Assembly (NCBI GenBank): GCA_035648735.1
Contig: DASRKX010000072.1
Span: 1 to 54,365 of the forward strand
Reading direction: 5' to 3'
DNA length: 54,365 nucleotides
Source: REEB95 sp035648735
GTDB lineage: Bacteria > Pseudomonadota > Alphaproteobacteria > ATCC43930 > CGMCC-115725
The position numbers and the translations under genes are program-made. Position 1 is the first letter of the stretch. Each line of letters starts with the position of its first letter. Below, piece after piece: positions 25,118-33,375 of this stretch. The notes beneath the pieces are model-generated. The model was given only the letters and a program-made list of their open reading frames with translations. It made no database searches and had not been told where the DNA came from.

Positions 25118-25777
25118 CTACTTGCTCGGGGGTGCTGCGACGGGAGCTTTCGCCGGCGCGGCAGAACCCTTGGCCGGGGCGGCGGCGGGCGCGGGAGCCG
25201 CGGCCGGGGCGGCAGCGGGCGCCGGAGCGGCGGCCGGGGCGCTCGGCAGCGGCTTCGGATTGTCGCTCAGCGAGTTGAGATAGGCGATGACGTTGGCCCG
25301 ATCCTTCGCCTTGGGCATGCCGGCGAAGGTCATCTTGGTGCCCTTGGCGAAGGCCTGCGGGTTGGTCAGCCAGGCGCTGAGATTGTCCGGCGTCCAGGTC
25401 CCGCCCTTGGCCTTCAGCGCGTCGGAAAAGGCGAAGCCGTTGCGGTCATGCGCGATCTCGTCGCCGACGATGCCATAGAGGTTGGGGCCGATCTTGTTGG
25501 CGGCGCCCTTGTCGAAGGTGTGGCAGGTCAGGCAGACCGTGGTGCTCTTCTTGCCGGCATCGGCGTTGGCGGCAGCGAAGAGCGACGCGATCGGCTCCGG
25601 CGCCGCCGGCGCGGTCGCCGACTGGCTCGGCTGGGCCTCGGGCGCGGCGGCGACTTCGTAGGCGTTCTTTTCGAGCATCTTCGGCGCCACGAGCTTGCTC
25701 GCGATCAGGCCCGATACCATGGCGACGATCATCGCCAGCAGGATGGCCCCCGCGATCTTGTTCATTTCAAACGACAT
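25118..25777 (-). CDS. Membrane-anchored class I cytochrome c (CycM/c552-like)
   Basis: A 219-residue monohaem cytochrome c held in the membrane by an uncleaved N-terminal segment (about 7-29, KIAGAILLAMIVAMVSGLI). The haem site is CLTCH at about 82-86 with the distal Met in KMTFAGMPKAKDR, and the mitochondrial-type segments GPNLYGIVGDEI and GGTWTPDNLSAWL are intact. Such anchored cytochromes pass electrons from the bc1 complex to oxidase. After the haem domain comes a 45-residue Ala/Pro tail built from a 30-bp DNA repeat. It is divergent from kdsB; start is ATG 25777 with GAGGGG upstream. Confidence 0.92.
   Translation of the reverse strand: MSFEMNKIAGAILLAMIVAMVSGLIASKLVAPKMLEKNAYEVAAAPEAQPSQSATAPAAPEPIASLFAAANADAGKKSTTVCLTCHTFDKGAANKIGPNLYGIVGDEIAHDRNGFAFSDALKAKGGTWTPDNLSAWLTNPQAFAKGTKMTFAGMPKAKDRANVIAYLNSLSDNPKPLPSAPAAAPAPAAAPAAAPAPAAAPAKGSAAPAKAPVAAPPSK
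25173..25242. repeat. 30-bp tandem repeat in the cytochrome c tail
   Basis: Two adjacent 30-bp units (25173-25202 and 25203-25232) that differ at a few positions, followed by the first 9-10 bases of a third. They code in the cytochrome gene for the Ala/Pro pattern PAAAPAPAAA. Copy number could vary by slippage. Confidence 0.7.
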
Positions 25778-25845
25778 GGCCGCCCCTCGCGCTCCTCGGC
25801 TTTGGCGGCGCGCCGCCTTGCGCCGGGGCCGCAGGAAACTCAATT

Positions 25846-25873
25846 TTCACCGACAACTCAAACGAAATATGAT
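25846..25873 (+). promoter_or_regulatory. Predicted sigma-70 promoter of kdsB-pheA
   Basis: TTCACC (25846-25851), 16 bp, then TATGAT (25868-25873), a 5 of 6 match to the -10 consensus. It would give a leader of about 70 nt before the kdsB start at 25949. The -35 is a 4 of 6 match and spacing is one short of ideal. Confidence 0.4.
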
Positions 25874-25948
25874 GGAAGCGCGCCCACCGGGGGCGCAAGC
25901 TTTCGTGCGGCATAACGCCGCAATCCTGTGGCCCTTTCGGGAAGACTC

Positions 25949-26698
25949 GTGCAGCCCATCGTCCTCATCCCCGCCCGCATGGAATCGACCCGGCTGCCGG
26001 GCAAGCCGCTGGCCGACATCGCGGGCGAGCCGATGATCGTCCATGTCTGGCGCCGCGCGAGCGAGGCGGCGATCGGGCCAGTGGTGGTCGCCGCCGCCGA
26101 GTCTGAGATCGTGGAGGCCATCGAACATGCCGGAGGCCGGGCGATGCTGACGCGGCCGGACCATCCTTCCGGCTCCGACCGCATTTTCGAGGCGCTGAGC
26201 CTGCTCGACCCGTGCCGGCGCTACGACGTGATCGTCAATGTGCAGGGCGATTTGCCGCTGATCGACCCGAATGCCATTCGCGCGGCGCTCGAACCGCTGG
26301 CGAACCCGGCCTGCGACATCGCCACGCTCGCCGCGCCCATTGCCGATCCGGCGGAGCTCGCCGATCCGAACGTGGTCAAGGTGGCCGCCGATTTCCGCGA
26401 CGGCATGAGGATCGCGGCGGCGCGCCTGTTCGGCCGCACGGTCGCCTCCGACGCCGGGTCGCAGTATCACCATATCGGGCTCTACGCTTATCGCCGCGCG
26501 GCGCTGGAGCGCTTCGTCAAGCTGCCGCTGTCCGCCCGCGAGAAATCCGCCCGGCTCGAACAGCTCCGCGCCGTCGACGACGGCATGCGGATCGACGTGG
26601 CGCTCGTTGACGCCGTGCCGTTCGGCGTCGATACTCCGGCCGACCTCGAACGCGCGCGCGCGCTCATGCGCGCCCGCCAGGCCTCCCGCCCAAGATGA
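25949..26698 (+). CDS. kdsB: 3-deoxy-manno-octulosonate cytidylyltransferase KdsB
   Basis: Activates Kdo with CTP for lipopolysaccharide core synthesis, which implies an outer membrane with Kdo. The 249-residue protein opens with the nucleotide-binding IPARMESTRLPGKPLADI, followed by DHPSGSDRIFEA, VNVQGDLPLIDP and the C-terminal VDTPADLERAR. The start is GTG 25949, with GGGAAG 6 nt upstream, giving the usual M(Q)PIVLIPAR opening; a GTG at 25928 is less likely. The stop overlaps pheA by 4 bp. Confidence 0.94.
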   Translation: MQPIVLIPARMESTRLPGKPLADIAGEPMIVHVWRRASEAAIGPVVVAAAESEIVEAIEHAGGRAMLTRPDHPSGSDRIFEALSLLDPCRRYDVIVNVQGDLPLIDPNAIRAALEPLANPACDIATLAAPIADPAELADPNVVKVAADFRDGMRIAAARLFGRTVASDAGSQYHHIGLYAYRRAALERFVKLPLSAREKSARLEQLRAVDDGMRIDVALVDAVPFGVDTPADLERARALMRARQASRPR

Positions 26699-27561
26699 CC
26701 GCCAAATCCCCCAAGCCGCGCCGCATCGCCTTCCAGGGCTTCCCCGGCGCCTATTCCGACCTCGCCTGCCGGCACGCCTATCCGAAGCTCGCGACGCTTG
26801 CCTGCCCCGCCTTCGAGGACGCCATCGCGGCGGTGAGGCGAGGCCGCGCCGATCTCGCCATGCTGCCGGTCGAGAATTCGGTCGCCGGCCGGGTCGCCGA
26901 CATCCACCATCTGCTGCCGCAATCGGGGCTCCACATCGTCGCCGAGCATTTCGAGCGCGTCAGCCACCAGCTGCTGGCGTTGCCCGGCGCCACGCTGAAG
27001 AGCATCAAGACGGTGCGCAGCCACGTCCACGCGCTGTCGCAATGCCGCAATCTTATCCGCGCGCTGAAGCTCAAGCCGGTGGTCACCGCCGACACCGCCG
27101 GCGCCGCCGCCGAGCTGGCGAAGAGCGACGACACCAGCGTCGCGGTGATCGCCTCGGAGCTCGCCGGCAGGATCTACAAGCTCAAGACGCTGCGGAAGAA
27201 CGTCGAGGACGCCGCGCACAACACCACGCGCTTCCTGGTGATGGCGCGCGCGCCGCTGACGCCGCCCGACGACGGCAGCCTCGCCGTCACCAGCTTCGTC
27301 TTCCGCGTGCGCAACGTGCCGGCGGCGCTCTACAAGGCGATGGGCGGTTTCGCCACCAACGGCGTCAACATGACCAAGCTCGAAAGCTACATGGTCGGCG
27401 GCGAATTCACCGCGACGCAGTTCTATGCCGATGTCGAGGGCCATCCCGCCGATCGCGCGCTCAATCTTGCGCTCGAGGATCTGCGCTTCTACACCAGCGC
27501 GCTGACCATCCTCGGCACCTATCCGGCGCACCCATTCCGCATCAAGGCCCGCAAGAAATAA
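26695..27561 (+). CDS. pheA: Prephenate dehydratase
   Basis: Converts prephenate to phenylpyruvate in phenylalanine synthesis. The 288-residue protein lacks a chorismate mutase domain. The dehydratase part shows IAFQGFPGAYSD, MLPVENSVAGRV and the catalytic Thr-Arg-Phe in HNTTRFLVMA near residue 180. The C-terminal ACT domain (about 200-285) has ALYKAMGGFATNGVNMTKLES, where allosteric control by phenylalanine is expected. It overlaps kdsB by 4 bp (ATGA). The kdsB-pheA pairing is common in alphaproteobacteria. Confidence 0.95.
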   Translation: MTAKSPKPRRIAFQGFPGAYSDLACRHAYPKLATLACPAFEDAIAAVRRGRADLAMLPVENSVAGRVADIHHLLPQSGLHIVAEHFERVSHQLLALPGATLKSIKTVRSHVHALSQCRNLIRALKLKPVVTADTAGAAAELAKSDDTSVAVIASELAGRIYKLKTLRKNVEDAAHNTTRFLVMARAPLTPPDDGSLAVTSFVFRVRNVPAALYKAMGGFATNGVNMTKLESYMVGGEFTATQFYADVEGHPADRALNLALEDLRFYTSALTILGTYPAHPFRIKARKK

Positions 27562-27571
27562 GGAGCCGTTC

Positions 27572-27871
27572 ATGATTCTCGAGATCGCCCAGATCGACGT
27601 GAAGCCGGGCCGCGAGGCCGATTTCGAAAAGGGCGCGCGCGACGCCGTGCCGTTGTTCAAGGCGGCGAAGGGCTGCAAGGGCATGGAGCTGCGCCGCTCG
27701 ATCGAGCATCCGCGCCGCTACCGCGCGATGATCCAGTGGGAAACGGTCGAGAACCACAATGTCGATTTCCGCGGCTCGGCGGATTTCCAGAAATGGCGCG
27801 CGCTGGTCGGCGATTGCTTCGAGAGCCCGCCCGCGGTCGAGCACGTCACCACCGTGTTCAAGGGATTCTGA
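27572..27871 (+). CDS. Antibiotic-biosynthesis-monooxygenase (ABM) domain protein
   Basis: A 99-residue single ABM domain of the ferredoxin-like dimeric barrel fold. Seen are ILEIAQIDVKPGREADFEKG, the FKAAKGCKGMEL strand pair, YRAMIQWETVENHN (the W-E-S/T pattern) and FRGSADFQKWRALVG. Family members include quinol monooxygenases and haem-degrading enzymes, and many have no known activity. It starts 10 bp after pheA with AAGGAG upstream and may share its transcript. Confidence 0.88.
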   Translation: MILEIAQIDVKPGREADFEKGARDAVPLFKAAKGCKGMELRRSIEHPRRYRAMIQWETVENHNVDFRGSADFQKWRALVGDCFESPPAVEHVTTVFKGF

Positions 27872-27915
27872 GGCCGGCGCCGCGATCCAACAGGCGACGC
27901 GGACGATCTCTGAAA

Positions 27916-27989
27916 TTGACAGCTCAACGCTTCCAGACCTAACGTTTTCAAAACCGCCCAACGTAGGCGGTCTGAGACGATTACGTTAG
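27916..27989 (+). promoter_or_regulatory. Promoter with nested inverted repeats upstream of a lipoprotein gene
   Basis: A perfect -35 TTGACA (27916-27921) is followed after 18 bp by TAACGT (27940-27945), a weak -10. The -10 lies inside the left arm of an inverted repeat, CTAACGT (27939-27945) with ACGTTAG (27983-27989). Nested within is a second repeat, ACCGCC (27953-27958) with GGCGGT (27966-27971). This may be an operator or a structured leader for the gene at 28010. Weak -10 plus overlapping dyad would fit a regulated promoter. Confidence 0.4.
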
Positions 27990-28009
27990 CGATAGCGAGG
28001 GGGGAGAAG

Positions 28010-28273
28010 ATGAAGGCTGCACTCATTTCAGTTTTGGTTGCACTCGGTCTGGCCGGTTGCGCGACTCCGATAACGATACTGAAGAACCCAACCACGGGAG
28101 AGACTGTCCGTTGCGGCGGCGGGACGGCCGGTTCGGCAGCGGGAGGGATGCTCGGATACAGCATCGAGCAATCTCACGACGCCGAATGTGTCAGGAATTA
28201 CCGGGCAAACGGGTTCGAGCCGGTTGTCATCAACGGCATTGAAGTGAACGGCGGCCCTTCGAAGTCGAATTAG
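28010..28273 (+). CDS. Small predicted lipoprotein with glycine-rich core
   Basis: An 87-residue protein with a signal peptide ending in lipobox LAGC (Cys17). The mature part has NPTTGETVRCGGG, a small glycine-zipper-like run (GTAGSAAGGMLGYSIEQ) and a C-terminal DAECVRNYRANGFEPV; Cys near 35 and 60 might pair. Function unknown. GAGGGGGGAG before the ATG is a strong ribosome site. Base use is less GC-rich than in flanking genes. It converges on nudC, 8 bp away. Confidence 0.75.
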   Translation: MKAALISVLVALGLAGCATPITILKNPTTGETVRCGGGTAGSAAGGMLGYSIEQSHDAECVRNYRANGFEPVVINGIEVNGGPSKSN

Positions 28274-28281
28274 AAACCCGC

Positions 28282-29181
28282 TCAACCCCGGAGCCATTCT
28301 TCGATCAGCCTTCGTGCGATCGAATCGACGCGCGGCAGGCGGAATTCGTCGTCGTCGCGGTGACGGCGCAGGAAATCGCGCTCGAACCAGCGCGCCGCCT
28401 CGAGCTCCCGCGTGTCGAGCTCGATCGCGGTCGACAGCGCCCGCGCCGTGAAGCCCAGCATCAGCGAGGACGGGAACGGCCAGGGCTGCGCGGAGTGATA
28501 GCGGATGTCCGCGACCGCAATGCCGGTTTCCTCGGCGACCTCGCGGCGCACCGCCTCCTCCAGGCTCTCGCCGGGCTCGACGAATCCCGCCAGCGTCGAA
28601 TGCATGCCGGTGGCCCAGCCCGCCTGGCGGCCGAGCAGGCAGCGGCTCCCGTCATGGACCAGCATGATGACGGCGGGATCGGTGCGCGGGAAATGCACCG
28701 CGCCGCAGGCATCGCAGCGCCGCAGATGCCCGGCCTCGGCAGGCAATGTGGGCGCGCCGCATTGGGCGCAGAAGGCATGGCGCTGATGCCAATGGACCAT
28801 GCCGCGCGCATAGGCGAGGAGCGCGCTTTCGGCGCGCGGCAAGAGTGGCCCGACGCGCCGCAGATCGACGAACGCCGCGCCGCCGGCGCCGGTCAAGCCA
28901 GTCAAGGGTTCGTCGAGCACCGAGAGGTCGATGGCGAAATAGGCCAGGTCGCCGGCGAGGCCGAGGAAGATGGTCTGGCCCTCGCCCGCGATGCCGCCGC
29001 GGTGCAGCAGGACGGCGCGCGGGGCTTCGCTATCGGCAGAAACGATCAGATTCGCGCCGCGCCACAGCGGGACGAAGCGCGAATCGGCATGCGCCAGCCG
29101 CGCCGACAGCCAGTGCGGGTCCCGGCGATGGTGGGGCGCCCGGTCGAGGCCGCGCGTGTCGTAGAAATTGGCCGTGCTCAC
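28282..29181 (-). CDS. nudC: NAD(+)/NADH diphosphatase NudC (also candidate RNA de-NADding enzyme)
   Basis: Hydrolyses NAD(H) to NMN(H) and AMP; the E. coli enzyme also removes NAD caps from RNA. The 299-residue protein has a four-Cys zinc ribbon (CAQCG and CDACG, about 138-160), the Nudix box GFVEPGESLEEAV to REVAEETGI, and the NudC-specific SAQPWPFPSSLMLGF. The zinc ribbon and the QPWPFP motif separate it from other Nudix enzymes. It is divergent from the 4.5S RNA gene; gap to ffs is about 80 bp. Confidence 0.95.
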   Translation of the reverse strand: MSTANFYDTRGLDRAPHHRRDPHWLSARLAHADSRFVPLWRGANLIVSADSEAPRAVLLHRGGIAGEGQTIFLGLAGDLAYFAIDLSVLDEPLTGLTGAGGAAFVDLRRVGPLLPRAESALLAYARGMVHWHQRHAFCAQCGAPTLPAEAGHLRRCDACGAVHFPRTDPAVIMLVHDGSRCLLGRQAGWATGMHSTLAGFVEPGESLEEAVRREVAEETGIAVADIRYHSAQPWPFPSSLMLGFTARALSTAIELDTRELEAARWFERDFLRRHRDDDEFRLPRVDSIARRLIEEWLRG

Positions 29182-29225
29182 GAATCTCCGGCGTTTTCCG
29201 CGATTCCGCCGGCTGACCTTCGGCC

Positions 29226-29256
29226 TTGCGCCGCATGCGGGGCGGGCTGATATAGT
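29226..29256 (+). promoter_or_regulatory. Predicted promoter of the 4.5S RNA gene
   Basis: TTGCGC (29226-29231), 19 bp, then TATAGT (29251-29256). The -10 ends 5 nt before the RNA's first paired base at 29262, which is where transcription of a stable RNA should begin. The spacer is longer than ideal. Confidence 0.45.
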
Positions 29257-29261
29257 GGCAC

Positions 29262-29357
29262 GGGAGGCTGGCGACGGACAGGCCCCTCGCCAACCCGGTC
29301 AGGTCCGGAAGGAAGCAGCCGTAACGAGATTCGGCCTGGGTCGGCGTTCAGTCTCCC
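29262..29357 (+). ncRNA. ffs: Signal recognition particle 4.5S RNA
   Basis: RNA component of the bacterial SRP, which binds Ffh and targets membrane proteins. The hallmark CAGGTCCGGAAGGAAGCAG (29300-29318) forms the SRP54-binding internal loops and the apical tetraloop. The flanks pair end to end: GGGAGGCTGGCG at the 5' side with CGTTCAGTCTCCC at the 3' side, giving a hairpin of about 96 nt. It sits 28 bp before dnaX, the usual alphaproteobacterial place. Ends are placed from pairing. Confidence 0.95.
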
Positions 29358-29385
29358 ACCGCGATTCCCAAGGAGAGGCGCAATT

Positions 29386-31113
29386 ATGAGCGAGCCGGGC
29401 AACGCGTATCGCGTGCTCGCGCGCAAATACCGTCCCAGCACCTTCGCCGAGCTGATCGGCCAGGACGCGATGGTGCGCACGCTCGCCAACGCGATCTCCA
29501 CCGGCCGCATCGCGCATGCCTTCATCCTCACCGGCGTGCGCGGCGTCGGCAAGACCACCACCGCGCGCATCATCGCCCGCGCGCTCAACTGCGTCGGCCC
29601 CGACGGCAAGGGCGGCCCGACCGTCGAGCCCTGCGGCGCGTGCGAGCCGTGCCGCGCGATCGCCGAGGACCGCCATGTCGACGTTTTGGAGATGGACGCG
29701 GCGTCGCGCACCAAGGTCGAGGAGATGCGAGAGCTTTTGGACGGCGTGCGCTACAAGCCGGTTACGGCGCGCTTCAAGATCTACATCATCGACGAAGTGC
29801 ACATGCTGTCGGGCCATTCCTTCAACGCGCTTTTGAAGACGCTGGAGGAGCCGCCGCCCGACGTGAAATTCGTCTTCGCGACCACCGAAATCCACAAGGT
29901 GCCGGTGACGGTGCTGTCGCGCTGCCAGCGCTTTTCACTGCGCCGCGTGCCGGCCGACATCCTGGCGGCGCATTACGCCAAGATCGTCGCGGCCGAGAAG
30001 GTCGAGGCCGACAACGGCGCCATCGCCCTGATCGCGCGCGCCGCCGACGGTTCGGTGCGCGACGGGCTGTCGCTGCTCGACCAGGCGATCTCGCTCAGCG
30101 CCGGCAAGATCACCGAGGACATCGTGCGCGACATGCTCGGCATCGCCGATCGCGGCTTGATCTTCGATCTGCTGGAAACATTGTTCAAGGGCGACGCCGC
30201 CGGCGCGCTGCGCCAGATCGCGTCGCTTTACGAGGGCGGCGCCGACCCGGCCATGGTGCTGCGCGAGCTTTTGGCGCTGGTCCATTACGTCACCCGCTTG
30301 CAGCTCGACGGGCCGGCGGGCGGCGAGGATTCGGGCTTCGAGGGCGAGCGCGGCCGCGCCCTGCCGCTGGCGCAGAAGCTGGCGATGCCGGAGCTGACGC
30401 GCGCCTGGCAGATGCTGTTGAAGGGGCTGGGCGAGACGCACACCGCGCCCTCGCCGATCGAGGCGGCGGAGATGGTGCTGGTGCGGCTGGCCTATGCCGC
30501 CGACATGCCGAGCCCGGCCGAACTGATCAAGACCCTGGAAAATGCCCCGCGCGAATCCGCGCCGCCGGGCCCGCGAATCTCGGCGGCGCCGCGCGCTTCC
30601 GGCGAGGGTGGCATGAGCACAGCACCCCGCCTGCAGCCGCGCGATCTGCCCGCCGCCGAACCCGTCCCGGCCGGGCCGCAGAGCTTTCTCGATGTGGTGA
30701 AGCTCTTCGAGGACAATCGCGAGGCGCTGCTGCGCGCGCATCTCTACGGCGACGTGCATCTCGTCCGTTTCGAGCCGGGCCGCATCGAGCTGCGGCCGAG
30801 CGAGCGCGCGCCGCGCGAGCTGCCGAACCGGCTCGGCCAATTGCTCAGCCAATGGACCGGGCGGCGCTGGGTGGTCAGCGTCTCGGGCGATGCCGGGCAG
30901 CCGACGCTGCGCCAGCAGGAGGAAGCCCGCGCCGCAGGATTGAAGGACGAGGCCGCGAGCGATCCGCTGGTGCGCGCCGTGCTCGACGCCTTCCCCGGCG
31001 CGCGCATCGAGGCGGTGCGCGAGAAGGAGATGCCCGCGGCACCCAGCACCGGCGAAACCGGCGACGAGGCCGCGCCGGTCGAGGACATACAAGTAGAGGA
31101 CGATTTCGCATGA
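29386..31113 (+). CDS. dnaX: DNA polymerase III subunits gamma/tau
   Basis: Clamp-loader ATPase of the replicative polymerase. The 575-residue protein opens with YRVLARKYRPSTFAELIGQ. Walker A GVRGVGKTTTA is at 50-60, the zinc Cys are at 69, 83, 86 and 89, DEVHM is at 136-140, and the sensor segment SRCQRFSLRR lies near 185. After about 390 the sequence becomes a tau-like C-terminal part. I see no slippery heptamer for programmed frameshifting, so a separate gamma product is not evident. It overlaps ybaB by 4 bp. Confidence 0.96.
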   Translation: MSEPGNAYRVLARKYRPSTFAELIGQDAMVRTLANAISTGRIAHAFILTGVRGVGKTTTARIIARALNCVGPDGKGGPTVEPCGACEPCRAIAEDRHVDVLEMDAASRTKVEEMRELLDGVRYKPVTARFKIYIIDEVHMLSGHSFNALLKTLEEPPPDVKFVFATTEIHKVPVTVLSRCQRFSLRRVPADILAAHYAKIVAAEKVEADNGAIALIARAADGSVRDGLSLLDQAISLSAGKITEDIVRDMLGIADRGLIFDLLETLFKGDAAGALRQIASLYEGGADPAMVLRELLALVHYVTRLQLDGPAGGEDSGFEGERGRALPLAQKLAMPELTRAWQMLLKGLGETHTAPSPIEAAEMVLVRLAYAADMPSPAELIKTLENAPRESAPPGPRISAAPRASGEGGMSTAPRLQPRDLPAAEPVPAGPQSFLDVVKLFEDNREALLRAHLYGDVHLVRFEPGRIELRPSERAPRELPNRLGQLLSQWTGRRWVVSVSGDAGQPTLRQQEEARAAGLKDEAASDPLVRAVLDAFPGARIEAVREKEMPAAPSTGETGDEAAPVEDIQVEDDFA

Positions 31114-31433
31114 CCAATCTCGGCCAGATGCTCAAGCAGGCGCAGCAGATGCAGTCGCGCATGGCCGAGCTGCAGGCGAAGCTGAACGAAGTCGAGGTCA
31201 GCGGCGCCGCGGGCGGCGGGTTGGTGCAGGTCACGCTCAACGGCAAGGGCGAACTGAAAAAGGTGAAGCTCGACAAATCGGCCGTCGATCCCGGCGAGGT
31301 CGAAGTGCTCGAGGATCTGATCACCGCCGCCTTCAACGACGCCAAGGGGCGCCTCGATCGGCAGGTCGCCGAGGAAATGGGAAAACTTACCGGCGGCCTC
31401 CAGCTTCCCCCGGGCATGAAGCTGCCGTTCTAG
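31110..31433 (+). CDS. ybaB: Nucleoid-associated protein YbaB/EbfC
   Basis: Small DNA-binding dimer of 107 residues. The long N-terminal helix (LGQMLKQAQQMQSRMAELQ) and the GGGLVQVTLNGKGELKKVKLD core are typical. It lies between dnaX (4 bp overlap, ATGA) and recR (3 bp gap), the conserved trio linking replication and recombination repair. Confidence 0.96.
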   Translation: MTNLGQMLKQAQQMQSRMAELQAKLNEVEVSGAAGGGLVQVTLNGKGELKKVKLDKSAVDPGEVEVLEDLITAAFNDAKGRLDRQVAEEMGKLTGGLQLPPGMKLPF

Positions 31434-31436
31434 GCA

Positions 31437-32033
31437 GTGCTCGAGCTCGACCGTCTCATTCAATTGCTGTCGAAGCTGCCGGGGCTGGGGCCGCGCTCGG
31501 CAAGGCGCGCGGCGTTGTTCCTCATCAAGCGGCGCGAGAGCCTGATGGAGCCGCTGGCGGCGGCGCTCGCCGAGACGGCGGCGCGCATCCAGCCCTGCAC
31601 AATCTGCGGCAATCTCGACACGGCGGACCCTTGCGCGCTGTGCCGCGACCCGAAGCGCGACCGCTCGATCATCTGCGTCGTCGAGGACATGGCCGACCTC
31701 TGGGCGATCGAACGCGCCGCCGCCTTCAACGGGCTCTATCACGTGCTGGGCGGCACCCTGTCGGCGCTCGACGGCATCGGGCCGGAGGATTTGCGGATCG
31801 ACGCGCTGACCAAGCGCACCGTCGAGGGCAAGGTCGCCGAGATCATCCTGGCAATGAACGCCACGGTCGAGGGCCAGACCACCGCGCATTACATCATGGA
31901 CCGGCTGGCCGAAACCGGCGCCAAGGTGTCCCGCCTGGCGCATGGCGTGCCGGTCGGCGGCGAGCTCGATTATCTGGACGAAGGCACGCTCACCGCCGCG
32001 CTGAAATCGCGCAAGCAGCTCACCGCCGATTGA
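31437..32033 (+). CDS. recR: Recombination mediator RecR
   Basis: Works with RecF and RecO to load RecA on gapped DNA. The 198-residue protein shows the helix-hairpin-helix LSKLPGLGPRSARRAA, the C4 zinc finger CTICGN with CALC (about 55-70), and a Toprim domain with VVEDMADLWAIE and HGVPVGGELDYLDEGTL. It starts with GTG at 31437, 3 bp after ybaB. No ATG lies at a suitable place. Confidence 0.96.
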   Translation: MLELDRLIQLLSKLPGLGPRSARRAALFLIKRRESLMEPLAAALAETAARIQPCTICGNLDTADPCALCRDPKRDRSIICVVEDMADLWAIERAAAFNGLYHVLGGTLSALDGIGPEDLRIDALTKRTVEGKVAEIILAMNATVEGQTTAHYIMDRLAETGAKVSRLAHGVPVGGELDYLDEGTLTAALKSRKQLTAD

Positions 32034-33293
32034 TCATTCGCCGATGAGGCGTGGGCGCGGCGGCGCGGGTGAATCGATCTCCTCGGACTCGCCCTCGATG
32101 GTTTCCTCGACCCGGCGCAGCTCGTAGCTCGGCACGTTGGTCGGTAGCGGCTTCGCCGTCGGAACGCCGAGCTTGCCGAGCTTGCGGGCGCGCGGCAGCA
32201 GCCGGCGGTTGACCGAGGCGGCGAGGTCGGCGAAGGCGGTGGAGGCGGTCTCGATTCCCTTGCCGACCTTTGCCGCCGATTCGAGAACGACCCGCAGGCT
32301 GTCGAGCAACCCGGCGACGGTTTCGACGATGCGCGCCTGGTTCTCCGCCTGGCGCTGGCGGCGGATATCGCCGGCGGCGAAGGAAATGATCGCGTGCAGC
32401 GTGCCCGGGCCGGCAGGGATGATGTCCAGCTCCTGCGCCTTGCGGCGGAATTCGGCATCGGCGCGATAGAGCTTGTCGAGCGTGATCTCGCTCGGCAGGT
32501 ACATCACGCTCATCATGCGGGCGATCTCGCCGCGTCCCCGGGCACGGCAGGCGGATTGCACCGCGCCCTGGTAATCCTTGGAGGCGAGCGCCTTCAGATG
32601 CGTGTTCATCGTGCCGGCAAGGCCGCGATAGGCGGCGGCCGCCGCCGTCTCGTCCGCGGCCTCGGCGATGTCGAGGATCGCCTTCGACGCCTTGCAGTCG
32701 ATCACCAGCACCGTATCGCCGGGCAGATAGACGACCGCATCCGGCCGCAGGCGCTGGCCCGAAGCCTCGCCCGGCGCGTGGAATTGCAGTTCGTAGTCGC
32801 GGCCTTCCTCGAGGCCGAAGGATTTGAGCGTGTTGGCGAGGCCGATCTCGGCGATGGCCCCGGCGCCGCCCGGGCTCGACAGCGCGCGCATGACGGTATC
32901 GAGGGTCTTGCCCTTGTCCTGAAGCTGGCTGTTGAGCGCGGCGACCGCCGCGTCGAGCTTGGCCGCGTGATCGACCAGCGGCTGCGCCACTTCCTTGAGC
33001 CGGAGTTCGGAAGCCTGCTTCGCCGCGACGGCCTCGCGCTTGTGGTCTTCGAGGAGCTTCGAGGAGAGGTCGAGCGCGGTCTTGTGCATCGCCGCCTGCG
33101 CCGCCTGCAGGCTGTCCTGCCGCAGCCGCTCGAAATCCGGCAGCCGGTTCGCCGCCTCGGCCAGCTTCTCGCGCGTCACCGCCAGCTCGCTCTCGGCCGC
33201 GTGGCGCGCCTTGACCGCGCGCTCGCGCGCCAGCACCAGGCCGACGCAGCCCGCGGCCAGGACGAGGGCGAGCAGGATCAATGCGATTTCCAT
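32034..33293 (-). CDS. rmuC: DNA recombination protein RmuC
   Basis: Predicted nuclease-fold protein that limits DNA rearrangements. The 419-residue protein has an N-terminal membrane anchor (MEIALILLALVLAAGCVGLV), a coiled coil to about residue 115, and the RmuC domain with GAIAEIGLANTLKSFGL, RPDAVVYLPGDTVLVIDCKAS (PD-(D/E)XK-like core) and LPSEITLDKLYRADAE. The tail is Pro/Arg-rich. ATG 33302 would add three residues; neither start has a clear ribosome site. The stop abuts the convergent recR stop. Confidence 0.93.
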   Translation of the reverse strand: MEIALILLALVLAAGCVGLVLARERAVKARHAAESELAVTREKLAEAANRLPDFERLRQDSLQAAQAAMHKTALDLSSKLLEDHKREAVAAKQASELRLKEVAQPLVDHAAKLDAAVAALNSQLQDKGKTLDTVMRALSSPGGAGAIAEIGLANTLKSFGLEEGRDYELQFHAPGEASGQRLRPDAVVYLPGDTVLVIDCKASKAILDIAEAADETAAAAAYRGLAGTMNTHLKALASKDYQGAVQSACRARGRGEIARMMSVMYLPSEITLDKLYRADAEFRRKAQELDIIPAGPGTLHAIISFAAGDIRRQRQAENQARIVETVAGLLDSLRVVLESAAKVGKGIETASTAFADLAASVNRRLLPRARKLGKLGVPTAKPLPTNVPSYELRRVEETIEGESEEIDSPAPPRPRLIGE

Positions 33294-33336
33294 GGCCGGC
33301 ATGTTAGCCCAGCGCCGCGCGCTTGCCAGCTACCGG

Positions 33337-33365
33337 TTGACGGAGTCGTCCCGATTCCCTACCTA
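33337..33365 (+). promoter_or_regulatory. Possible promoter of def-fmt-truA with very short leader
   Basis: TTGACG (33337-33342), 17 bp, then TACCTA (33360-33365). Transcription would start about 33372, only some 4 nt before the def ATG at 33376, which has no Shine-Dalgarno. The -10 is a poor match, so this is tentative. Confidence 0.3.
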
Positions 33366-33375
33366 ATTCCCAGCC

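Noticed and set aside
29640..31433. A 597-codon frame covering dnaX and ybaB
   Set aside because: It is an off-frame shadow of dnaX joined to the real ybaB frame; ybaB has its own ATG at 31110.
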